Assembly (NCBI GenBank): GCA_016779265.1
Contig: JADHNY010000028.1
Location: 1-39,541 of the forward strand
Direction of reading: 5' to 3'
Origin: Pirellulales bacterium
Lineage (GTDB): Bacteria; Planctomycetota; Planctomycetia; Pirellulales; UBA1268
DNA: 39,541 bases
The notes under the pieces were generated by a model. That model ran no database searches, was not told where the DNA came from, and was given only the letters and a program-made list of their open reading frames with translations. A program made the position numbers and the translations under genes. The first letter of the stretch is position 1. Each line of letters begins with the position of its first letter. Below, piece after piece: positions 27,917 to 34,348 of this stretch.

Positions 27917-29053
27917 ATGCCCCCCAAGATCATCGATCTGAAGAAGACCGAAGATCCTCGGGATGTGGTGCATCTTGCCGTGCAGGCGTTAGCGGAGTCA
28001 CGGGCGGTCGTGTTTCCCACTGAGACCGATTACGTCATTGCGGTGGCAGCTCGCCGCGATGGTGTTGGGCAGGTCACCGGCCTGGCGGTGTCGCGGGAGC
28101 GTGAGCCGCTGCTGTCGCTGGCGGTGAAGAGTGCTGATGAGGCGCTTGACTGGGCGCCGCGACTCACTGGCGTCGCACAGCGAATCGCTCGGCGGTGCTG
28201 GCCTGGGCCTGTCACGATCCTCGTCGACGACGATCATCCTGAGAGTCTTGTCCATCGGCTGCCGGAGGCCTCTCGTCAGGCAGTTGTGGGGCAAGGGCGG
28301 CTGCGGCTGCGGGTTCCTGGGCATCCCCTTCTCGGCGACTGCCTGCGGATGCTCGATGGCCCAGTGGCCCTGGTGGAGCCAGCCCCTGCAGGAGCTGGGA
28401 TCCCGGTCACGGCGGAGGAGTGTCTTCAGCGGTGTGACGATCGCGTGGCGTTGGTTCTGGATGACGGACGCACCCGGTATGCGGAGTCTTCCACGACCAT
28501 CGCTGCGGATGAACACAGCTTTGCCGTGGTGCGGCCAGGGGTGATCGCGGAAGAAACCGTCCGGAGGCTGGCCAGTCTGATGGTCCTCTTTGTGTGCACG
28601 GGCAACACCTGCCGCAGTCCGATGGCTGAGGCGTTGTTTCGCGACATGGTTGCCAAGAAACTTGGCTGCCGACCGGATGAGGTCGAGTCGAATGGGGTGA
28701 TCGTCGCGAGCGCTGGGATTGCCGCCTGGGCGGGTGGACGTGCCAGTGGCAACGCGGTGGAAGCGATGGACGAGCGAGGTATCGACCTCACGGCCCACGC
28801 CAGTCAGCCCTTGAGCGACGAGCTGATTCAGCAGGCCGACGTGATCTGGACCATGACCAACTCCCACCGAGCGGCGATCACCAGCCAGTTTCCGGAGGCA
28901 GCCGCCCGGGCTGCGGTGCTCTCCCCAGACCGCCGGGATGTGCTCGATCCAATTGGCGGTCCGCTGGCGGTCTACCGCGAATGTGCCCGGCAAATCCACG
29001 ATCATCTTGCTGCTCGGCTGCAGACACTCGATCTTGGCCCCAAACGGGGGTAG
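27917..29053 (+). CDS. Fusion of Sua5/YrdC-like domain and YwlE-type low-molecular-weight phosphatase
   Basis: Residues about 8-212 match the Sua5/TsaC fold, which makes threonylcarbamoyl-AMP for tRNA t6A: VVFPTETDYVIAVAA, SREREPL, WPGPVTILV, LRVPGHP and a STTIAADEHSFAVVRPG end. Residues 222-372 form a low-molecular-weight tyrosine-phosphatase fold with the P-loop CTGNTCRS (Cys227-Ser234) and the Asp motif DVLDPIGGP (Asp344). The P-loop Thr231 corresponds to the Thr that favours phosphoarginine in Bacillus YwlE. In the Sua5 half the K-x-R/S-x-N tetrad is altered: K-x-R reads RER, and S-x-N is replaced by EPA at about 154-156. An internal ATG at 28580, with GGAGG 12 bases upstream, could give the phosphatase alone. 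rpiB follows. Confidence 0.9.
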   Translation: MPPKIIDLKKTEDPRDVVHLAVQALAESRAVVFPTETDYVIAVAARRDGVGQVTGLAVSREREPLLSLAVKSADEALDWAPRLTGVAQRIARRCWPGPVTILVDDDHPESLVHRLPEASRQAVVGQGRLRLRVPGHPLLGDCLRMLDGPVALVEPAPAGAGIPVTAEECLQRCDDRVALVLDDGRTRYAESSTTIAADEHSFAVVRPGVIAEETVRRLASLMVLFVCTGNTCRSPMAEALFRDMVAKKLGCRPDEVESNGVIVASAGIAAWAGGRASGNAVEAMDERGIDLTAHASQPLSDELIQQADVIWTMTNSHRAAITSQFPEAAARAAVLSPDRRDVLDPIGGPLAVYRECARQIHDHLAARLQTLDLGPKRG

Positions 29054-29114
29054 ATTCGTGTCTCCAGGGTAGCGGTGGATGAACGTGCCCGGTGGCATCT
29101 CGGAAGGGGATCGC

Positions 29115-29585
29115 ATGCGGATCGCAATTGGAAGTGACCATCGTGGGGTTGAGTCCCGTTTGCGGCTGATTGGGCTGCTGGAGCGGCTCGGCAACGAAGT
29201 GATCGACTGCGGCACCGACGGCGAAAATCCAGTCGATTATCCAGACGTGGCAGCTGCCGTGGCCAACCAGGTAAGCGACCACACGGTTGACCGGGGAATC
29301 CTGCTGTGCTGCACCGGTGTGGGGATGGCGATCGCGGCCAATAAGGTGGCTGGAGTGCGTGCAGCGACCTGTCATGACGAAGTGACCGCGGAGATGAGCC
29401 GCAGGCACAATGACCTCAATGTGCTCTGTCTTTCCGCAGAAATGATCGGTCCGGAAGTGCAGGAAAAGATGATCCAGACCTGGCTTTCGACTGCTTTTGA
29501 GGGGGGGCGGCACGCTCGTCGGGTTGAGAAAATTGCGGCTCTCGAGGCTGTCTGCGGCGAAAAGGCCCGAGAAAAGGCAGGCTGA
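29115..29585 (+). CDS. rpiB: Ribose-5-phosphate isomerase B
   Basis: RpiB interconverts ribose 5-phosphate and ribulose 5-phosphate in the pentose-phosphate pathway. The 156-residue protein starts MRIAIGSDHRG, has the catalytic stretch LLCCTGVGMAIAANK with Cys65 in the active-site position (the usual Gly after it is Cys66), and ends its core with SRRHNDLNVLCLSA. I chose the ATG at 29115 over the frame opening at 29079 because of the family N-terminus and the GGAAGGGGA upstream. It lies 61 bases after the Sua5-YwlE fusion. Assignment to RpiB over LacA/LacB rests on the overall motif match. Confidence 0.95.
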   Translation: MRIAIGSDHRGVESRLRLIGLLERLGNEVIDCGTDGENPVDYPDVAAAVANQVSDHTVDRGILLCCTGVGMAIAANKVAGVRAATCHDEVTAEMSRRHNDLNVLCLSAEMIGPEVQEKMIQTWLSTAFEGGRHARRVEKIAALEAVCGEKAREKAG

Positions 29586-29685
29586 CAAGGCAACTGCGGA
29601 GCCTTGGGGCAGCCGCACAAAGTCGTCATGTCGTACCGATCGTGCCGTCGCCGGTTGGTTCAGAAGTCTGCAATTTGCTCTCGGA

Positions 29686-29714
29686 TTGATTGAACCGGAA
29701 AACGCCGTTGCTAT
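29686..29714 (+). promoter_or_regulatory. Candidate sigma-70-type promoter
   Basis: TTGATT (29686-29691) and TGCTAT (29709-29714) are spaced by exactly 17 bases in the gap between rpiB and the next plus-strand gene, whose start is about 46 bases after the predicted transcription start. This is the best promoter-like match I saw in the window. Confidence 0.4.
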
Positions 29715-29766
29715 CGTCGGAGTTAGGTGGCACGAGCCGCCGTGATCATTCCGAGGATGCAGCCCG

Positions 29767-30339
29767 ATGCCGATTGCCCGTCACCCCAGTCCTGAAGACG
29801 TGGACTGCCTGCTCCGCAACGCTGAACTGCGTGATCAGATCGAGCCATATCTCGACGAGTCGATCCATGAAATCGACTTCTCGTCGATGCCAACGGCGGT
29901 CGAAAATCGCTTCTTGGAGTCGATGCTCGCCTGGGAGCAGGCGCCGATGTCGCCGATCTCTCGCTGGTTTTCTCCGCCACTTTCGCTCTCCCCTGCCGGT
30001 CTGCTCGAGGACCACGAGGTGCGTGAGCGGCTCTGGGAGACCATCGAACAGCTATTTTCCAAGCGGGTTGTGCTCGACTACGCCGATCATCTCAGCGACC
30101 GCGAGCTCTACTGCCTGATCCGTCGGGATATCCTGCCCGCGGCGATCAAGCGGGTGGACCTGCCCGACAACTACTTCCACTGGGATTGCAGCGCCTGTGA
30201 CGGAGAAGACGCGACGGTCTGGCTGACCTACTACGCCTCCGAGTTCGAGCGAGAGCAGTGGGCCATGGAGACGGGTGGCGACCTGCCGCCGCGAGCAGTG
30301 CCCCCCTTCCCGCGAGCTCTGCCAGTAGCTCCCGTCTGA
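29767..30339 (+). CDS. Hypothetical protein, 190 residues
   Basis: I do not recognise the family. It is a soluble, acidic protein with no signal peptide or membrane segment. Features that may help a search are the stretch VDCLLRNAELRDQIEPYLDES near the start, DRELYCLIRRDILPAAIKRVDLP in the middle, and the pair HWDCSACDGEDATVWLTYYAS with a CxxC at residues about 141-144. The C-terminus is Pro-rich. A promoter-like sequence precedes it and codon use agrees with neighbours, so the gene itself is likely real. Confidence 0.8.
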   Translation: MPIARHPSPEDVDCLLRNAELRDQIEPYLDESIHEIDFSSMPTAVENRFLESMLAWEQAPMSPISRWFSPPLSLSPAGLLEDHEVRERLWETIEQLFSKRVVLDYADHLSDRELYCLIRRDILPAAIKRVDLPDNYFHWDCSACDGEDATVWLTYYASEFEREQWAMETGGDLPPRAVPPFPRALPVAPV

Positions 30340-30638
30340 GCCCTTTGGGGGCAGACCCAGCTGCGGCTGGCCAGTAGGTCGTGGTGAAGGATTCCCCGCG
30401 CGGGGAAAACGGGCCCAGCAGACCGCCGTTGACTTCGCCTGACTCGGCCATTTTTGCGGGTTTCTTGGCGGCGTGTTTTGGCACGCCTTCTGCTCTCCGA
30501 CTCGTGGTACCGTTGTCTCCGGGCGGTGCCGAATGGATCCGCAGCGTCCGGGGATATGGCTGTGTATGGTTGGGTGCTATGTACTGTTGGGTGCTGTGGA
30601 TGGCTGGGAAGGTCCCGTTTTTCTCTGAGGCGTTTCAG
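30340..30638. other. Intergenic region with short repeats before the secreted repeat protein
   Basis: A 299-base stretch without a supported gene, though the downstream frame is open back to 30381. It contains the palindrome at 30392-30407, a 10-base direct repeat GTTGGGTGCT at 30569-30578 and 30586-30595 (period 17), and the 11-mer TCGTGGTACCG at 30502-30512, which recurs at 30651 and 36745. Nothing else was recognised. Confidence 0.5.
30392..30407. terminator. 16-bp perfect palindrome downstream of the 190-residue gene
   Basis: TTCCCCGCGCGGGGAA is a perfect palindrome about 53 bases after the preceding stop codon. It could be the stem of a terminator, but there is no T-run after it on the plus strand, and a protein-binding site is equally possible. 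Confidence 0.3.
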
Positions 30639-31745
30639 ATGCGTTCCTGTTCGTGGTACCGGCGGCTGGCGGTGGTGATCTGTCTTGGCACGGCGTTGTT
30701 GCCAGCGGGTGTGGCCCGGGCTGATGAGGCAACGCGGATGCGTTCGATTCAGGCAGGCTCACGCTACCTCGCCGAGATCGGCCAGGCCGAAGACGGCAGT
30801 TTCTCTGCCGAAGCGGGGCCAGCGGTCACTGCGCTGGTGGTCACCGGGCTGCTTCGAACGGGCACGTCCCCTAATGCGGACGTTGTCCGCCGGGGGCTCG
30901 ACTACCTCTTCTCTTTTGCAAAGGCCACAGGGGGTATTCATCCTGAGGACTCCCCGTATGCCAACTACGAGACGTCGATCGCGGTGATGGCGCTGGTGGC
31001 CTGCAACGAGGATGGACGCTACGACGAGACCATCGCCAAAGCGGAAGCCTTTCTCAAGGGCTTGCAGTGGGATGGTGGAGAGTCGGTTGAGCCATCTGAT
31101 CCGGCCTATGGCGGGGCCGGCTACGGCAGCAAGCAGCGGCCAGATCTTTCCAACACCGCGTTCTTGATTGAGGCGCTGAGGGCTGCCGGTGTTGCCGAAG
31201 ATGACCCAGCGATTCAGCGGGCGCTGGTGTTTGTCTCGCGGACGCAGAACCTAGAAGGACCGGCCAACACGATGCCGTTCCCCGCCAAGAATCCTGATGG
31301 TGGCTTCTACTACACACCGGCGAATGGCGGGGAGAGCCAGGCAGGCGAGACGGCGGCTGGAGGTCTTCGTAGCTACGCCTCGATGACCTACGCCGGTCTC
31401 AAGAGCATGATCTTCGCAGGCCTTGATCGTGAAGATGCACGTGTTCAGGCCGCTCTCGACTGGCTGCGAAAACACTACACGTTCAAGGAAAACCCAGGTC
31501 TTGGCGATGCTGGGCTCTACTACTTTTTTCAGACTGCTGGCAAGGCACTCGACACTCTTGGTGACGACGTTTTCATCGATGCCTCCGGCGTGGAGCATGA
31601 CTGGCGGGACGAGCTCGTGGCAGAACTCGCCCGTCGCCAGCAGGCTGACGGTTCCTGGGTCAACGAGAATCCCCGTTGGCTCGAGGGCGATCCGAACCTG
31701 GTGACAGCCTACGCCTTGCTGGCTCTGGCAACCTGTCAGGAGTGA
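30639..31745 (+). CDS. Secreted prenyltransferase/squalene-oxidase-repeat protein
   Basis: The 368-residue protein has a signal peptide (ending VARA before DEATR) and an alpha/alpha-barrel-like repeat fold similar to squalene-hopene cyclases and terpenoid cyclases. Repeat-like blocks recur with AVTALVVTGLLRTG, NTAFLIEALRAAGV, AALDWLRKHYTF and RQQADGSWVNENPRWLEGDPNLVTAYALLAL, the last resembling a QW motif. It is too short and lacks the DxDD motif of true cyclases, so a catalytic role is not implied. The frame opens at 30381; the ATG at 30639 was chosen for the signal peptide and the TGAGG upstream. Confidence 0.85.
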   Translation: MRSCSWYRRLAVVICLGTALLPAGVARADEATRMRSIQAGSRYLAEIGQAEDGSFSAEAGPAVTALVVTGLLRTGTSPNADVVRRGLDYLFSFAKATGGIHPEDSPYANYETSIAVMALVACNEDGRYDETIAKAEAFLKGLQWDGGESVEPSDPAYGGAGYGSKQRPDLSNTAFLIEALRAAGVAEDDPAIQRALVFVSRTQNLEGPANTMPFPAKNPDGGFYYTPANGGESQAGETAAGGLRSYASMTYAGLKSMIFAGLDREDARVQAALDWLRKHYTFKENPGLGDAGLYYFFQTAGKALDTLGDDVFIDASGVEHDWRDELVAELARRQQADGSWVNENPRWLEGDPNLVTAYALLALATCQE

Positions 31746-31770
31746 GCACGCGAGCTGTGGGATCCCGGGG

Positions 31771-31789
31771 GCATCACCACTGGTGATGC
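31771..31789. terminator. Hairpin between convergent genes
   Basis: GCATCACC (31771-31778) and GGTGATGC (31782-31789) form a perfect 8-bp stem with a 3-base loop in the 28-base gap between convergent genes, overlapping the stop of the aldo/keto reductase. It may terminate transcription in both directions. There is no clear T-run. Confidence 0.3.
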
Positions 31790-32760
31790 ACGAGCGGACG
31801 AATCATCTCGTCATACACCGTCTGCACACCGGCCATCGCCTCGTTGGAAAGCGGGGTGAAGGCTGCTGCGTTCGCGTTGGCGACGACCTGCTCGGCTTTG
31901 CGAGCACCCGGGATCACCGTTGAGATGCCCTTGTGGGAGAGGATCCAAGCGAGGGCAAACTGCGAGAGTGTTGCACCCGCAGGAACCAGAGGTCGCAGTC
32001 GCTCGACCGCTGCGAGGCCGGTCTCGTAGTCGACGCCGGAGAAGGTCTCCCCCTTGTCAAAGACTTCACCTTGGCGATTAAAGCTGCGGTGGTCGTCGGT
32101 AGGAAAGACGGTATCGGCTGTAAACCGACCTGAGAGCATGCCGCTGGCGAGAGGCACGCGTGCAATCACCGCGACGTTGCGGCGAAGAGCCTCACTGAGA
32201 AACTGTTCGGCCGGCTTCAAACGAAAGCAGTTGAAGATGATCTGAACGCTCGCGACGCCTGGGTAGTCGATGGCTGCGAGTGCTTCATCCACTTTCTCGA
32301 CGCTCACGCCATAGTGGCCGATCTTGCCAGCCTGCACGAGATCATCAAGAGCCGCGAACACTTCGGGCCGGCTGTAGACCTCACTCGGTGGACAGTGCAG
32401 CTGCACGAGTTCGAGCCGGTCGGTTTCGAGGTTCTGCAGGCTGCGGTCGACGAAAGCGGTCAGGTTTTCGGCGTTGTAGCCATCGGCAGTGTGGGGTGAG
32501 AGCCGTCGTCCCGCCTTGGTGATCACATGGAAAGGCTCACTCCGCTCGCGACGAAGGCGAGCGATCAGTCGTTCGGAGAGCCCATCACCGTAGACGTCTG
32601 CGGTGTCGAAGAGTGTGATCCCGGCATCGACTGCTGCGTGCAGGGCAGCCATCGACTCTTCGTCGTTCGCGCCGCCCCACTGTCCGCCCCCGATCCCCCA
32701 GGCTCCAAAGCCAATTTCCGAAACCTGCCAGCCGGTCTTGCCAAACGTACGACACTTCAT
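31774..32760 (-). CDS. Aldo/keto reductase
   Basis: The 328-residue protein is an NADPH-dependent oxidoreductase with a TIM-barrel fold; its substrate is unknown. The catalytic tetrad is visible: Asp52 and Tyr57 (FDTADVYGDGLSE), Lys82 (ITKAGRR) and His122 (LVQLHCPP). The late coenzyme-binding stretch GISTVIPGARKAEQV is intact. I chose the ATG at 32760 over the ORF start at 32787 because it gives the usual MKCRTFGKTGWQVSEIGFG opening and has GAGAGGACC upstream. It is divergent from the membrane protein gene that follows. Confidence 0.93.
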   Translation of the reverse strand: MKCRTFGKTGWQVSEIGFGAWGIGGGQWGGANDEESMAALHAAVDAGITLFDTADVYGDGLSERLIARLRRERSEPFHVITKAGRRLSPHTADGYNAENLTAFVDRSLQNLETDRLELVQLHCPPSEVYSRPEVFAALDDLVQAGKIGHYGVSVEKVDEALAAIDYPGVASVQIIFNCFRLKPAEQFLSEALRRNVAVIARVPLASGMLSGRFTADTVFPTDDHRSFNRQGEVFDKGETFSGVDYETGLAAVERLRPLVPAGATLSQFALAWILSHKGISTVIPGARKAEQVVANANAAAFTPLSNEAMAGVQTVYDEMIRPLVHHQW

Positions 32761-32879
32761 GACGGTCCTCTCTGTTGTCTCTTCCACGGCGTGCCGATGC
32801 GTCGTCCGCGGTGCTGCAGAGTCTACTGTGTGAGAAGGAGTCGCTTGGGATTCTCTTGGACATCGCGATGGGGCAGGTC

Positions 32880-33785
32880 ATGCATAAAACCACCGGCCAG
32901 CCGCATGTGGTTGCCGAGCCGCCGTGGTGGCAGGAGCCACGGGTCTGGCCGCTGGTTGTGGTCGGTGTGACGCTCACGATCAGTGGGCTGGTCCATCTTG
33001 TCATCTGGGGCATCGATGGCGGGCCTTGGGCAGGCCCTGTCACCTGGCGAAAGCCAATCCTGTTTGGCATTTCCGGTGGACTGACGGCTCTCTCGTTGGG
33101 CTGGGTGATGACGCGGCTACCGAGGCAGCGAACGGATCGGTTCTTCGCCTGGAGCGCGGCAGTCGCCCTGTTTGTAGAAGTTGGACTGATCGATCTGCAG
33201 CGGTGGCGTGGTGTTGCGAGTCACTTCAACCGAGCGACCACGCTGGACTCATGGATCTACGACGCGATGGGCGTGTTGATTCTGTGGTTCACGCTCGTGT
33301 CAGCGGTGGTGATGGTGCGGGTGTTCCGGGAACCGGTGGCGGTGGCTGCGGACATGCGGCTGGCAGTGCGGGCAGGGCTTGTGGCTCTGGTCTGGTCATG
33401 CCTGCTCGGGATCTGGATCACCGCGACCGCAGAGCTACGAATGATGGAAGGACTGGAGCCTGCGGTGATCGGTACAGCTGGAGTGCCCAAGTTTGCCCAT
33501 GGTGCAGTGATCCATGCCCTGCAGTGGCTCCCTCTACTCGCGTGGGCGGGCCGCCGTGCAGGCATTCGTGAGCAGCGACGAGGCTGGCTGATGATCGCAG
33601 CAACCTGGGGGACGTTGCTCTTGGCGGTGTATGCCTTTGGGCAGACTGTCGCGGGACGACCGCGGTTTGACGGTTCTCTTCCACTCGCAGGTGTGTTGTT
33701 GGCTGCGGTGCTGCTACTGGGAGGACCTCTGCTCTTCAGTGTGGTGGCGTGTCTGTGCCGTCTTCGATCGCGAACTGCTGTCTGA
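32880..33785 (+). CDS. Eight-TM membrane protein of unknown function
   Basis: I do not recognise a named family. About eight hydrophobic segments fill the 301 residues. Polar signposts are GPVTWRKPILFGISGG between the first two spans and WRGVASHFNRATTLDS in a loop before the fourth. The start is uncertain: ATGs at 32868 and 32880 both fit, and the longer frame from 32775 overlaps the divergent reductase. Its last 50 bases lie opposite the end of the ABA4-like gene, so the two genes are convergent. Confidence 0.75.
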   Translation: MHKTTGQPHVVAEPPWWQEPRVWPLVVVGVTLTISGLVHLVIWGIDGGPWAGPVTWRKPILFGISGGLTALSLGWVMTRLPRQRTDRFFAWSAAVALFVEVGLIDLQRWRGVASHFNRATTLDSWIYDAMGVLILWFTLVSAVVMVRVFREPVAVAADMRLAVRAGLVALVWSCLLGIWITATAELRMMEGLEPAVIGTAGVPKFAHGAVIHALQWLPLLAWAGRRAGIREQRRGWLMIAATWGTLLLAVYAFGQTVAGRPRFDGSLPLAGVLLAAVLLLGGPLLFSVVACLCRLRSRTAV

Positions 33786-34194
33786 GCATGCCTCGCGAGA
33801 GCAGATGCAGGAGGAAGCCGGTGGGGCCTGCCAGGAAAGTGAGTGCGAGTGAGAGGCTTCGCAGAGGCCATGGCAGTCCAAGCCGCACGGCATCTCTGGC
33901 GACCCAGGCGCCCACCACCATGTCGAAGACGAGGTAGTGCGTCCAGGCTGCGGCGAACGCCCAGTCGTCCGTGAAGAGCTGCTGCAGCCCATCGATCGTG
34001 GAGAGTGACTCTGGGGGTGGGCCGCCTGAGCTGAGTTTCCAGCCGATCAGGGCCACATAGGCCGTGGCCAGCAGTCCGGGAACGACCATCGCGCAGAGCA
34101 CACTCGAGACCAGACGCCGGCCTGGAAATAGCAGTAACCCGATCCAGGCTACCAGTGCGAGGGTGTTGCTGGCCTGAAAAAAGAGTTGGGGCAT
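33736..34194 (-). CDS. ABA4-like (DUF4281) four-TM membrane protein
   Basis: This 152-residue integral membrane protein resembles the ABA4 family, known in plants for neoxanthin synthesis. The diagnostic block is WTHYLVFDMVVGAWVARDA followed by LPWPLRSLSLALTFLAGPTGFLLHLLSR. Four membrane spans are predicted by hydrophobicity. The frame extends upstream; ATGs at 34194 and 34242 are both possible, and I took 34194 for its GAGG sequence and the hydrophobic start. In a bacterium without a recognised xanthophyll pathway in this window, the function is unknown. Its 3' end overlaps that of the convergent eight-TM gene. Confidence 0.8.
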   Translation of the reverse strand: MPQLFFQASNTLALVAWIGLLLFPGRRLVSSVLCAMVVPGLLATAYVALIGWKLSSGGPPPESLSTIDGLQQLFTDDWAFAAAWTHYLVFDMVVGAWVARDAVRLGLPWPLRSLSLALTFLAGPTGFLLHLLSRGMLRQQFAIEDGTDTPPH

Positions 34195-34242
34195 CGGGAA
34201 CCTCGTGGGACTGAGAAGGACCTCTCTCCAGTGATCCTCCAT

Positions 34243-34253
34243 CGCTACACTCA
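34243..34253 (+). promoter_or_regulatory. Shared promoter-like 11-mer before the SHD1 gene
   Basis: CGCTACACTCA occurs here, about 60-96 bases before the possible SHD1-gene starts, and again at 36801-36811 before the DUF485 gene. TACACT could act as a -10 element. No good -35 is seen at either place, so this is weak evidence. Confidence 0.25.
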
Positions 34254-34348
34254 AAGGCATGGTTGCTGCAACTGTTTGTGGCCACCGGCATCCCCTTCGG
34301 AGGCTCTCGGTGATGACAGGGCGTTCTTTCTGGTGTCGCACGTCTGCG

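Noticed and set aside
27998-29215. 405-residue open frame antisense to the Sua5-YwlE and rpiB genes
   Set aside because: It overlaps two genes with convincing motifs on the other strand and has no family motif of its own.
30639-31745. True squalene-hopene cyclase
   Set aside because: The protein is about half the usual length, has a signal peptide and shows no DxDD catalytic motif.
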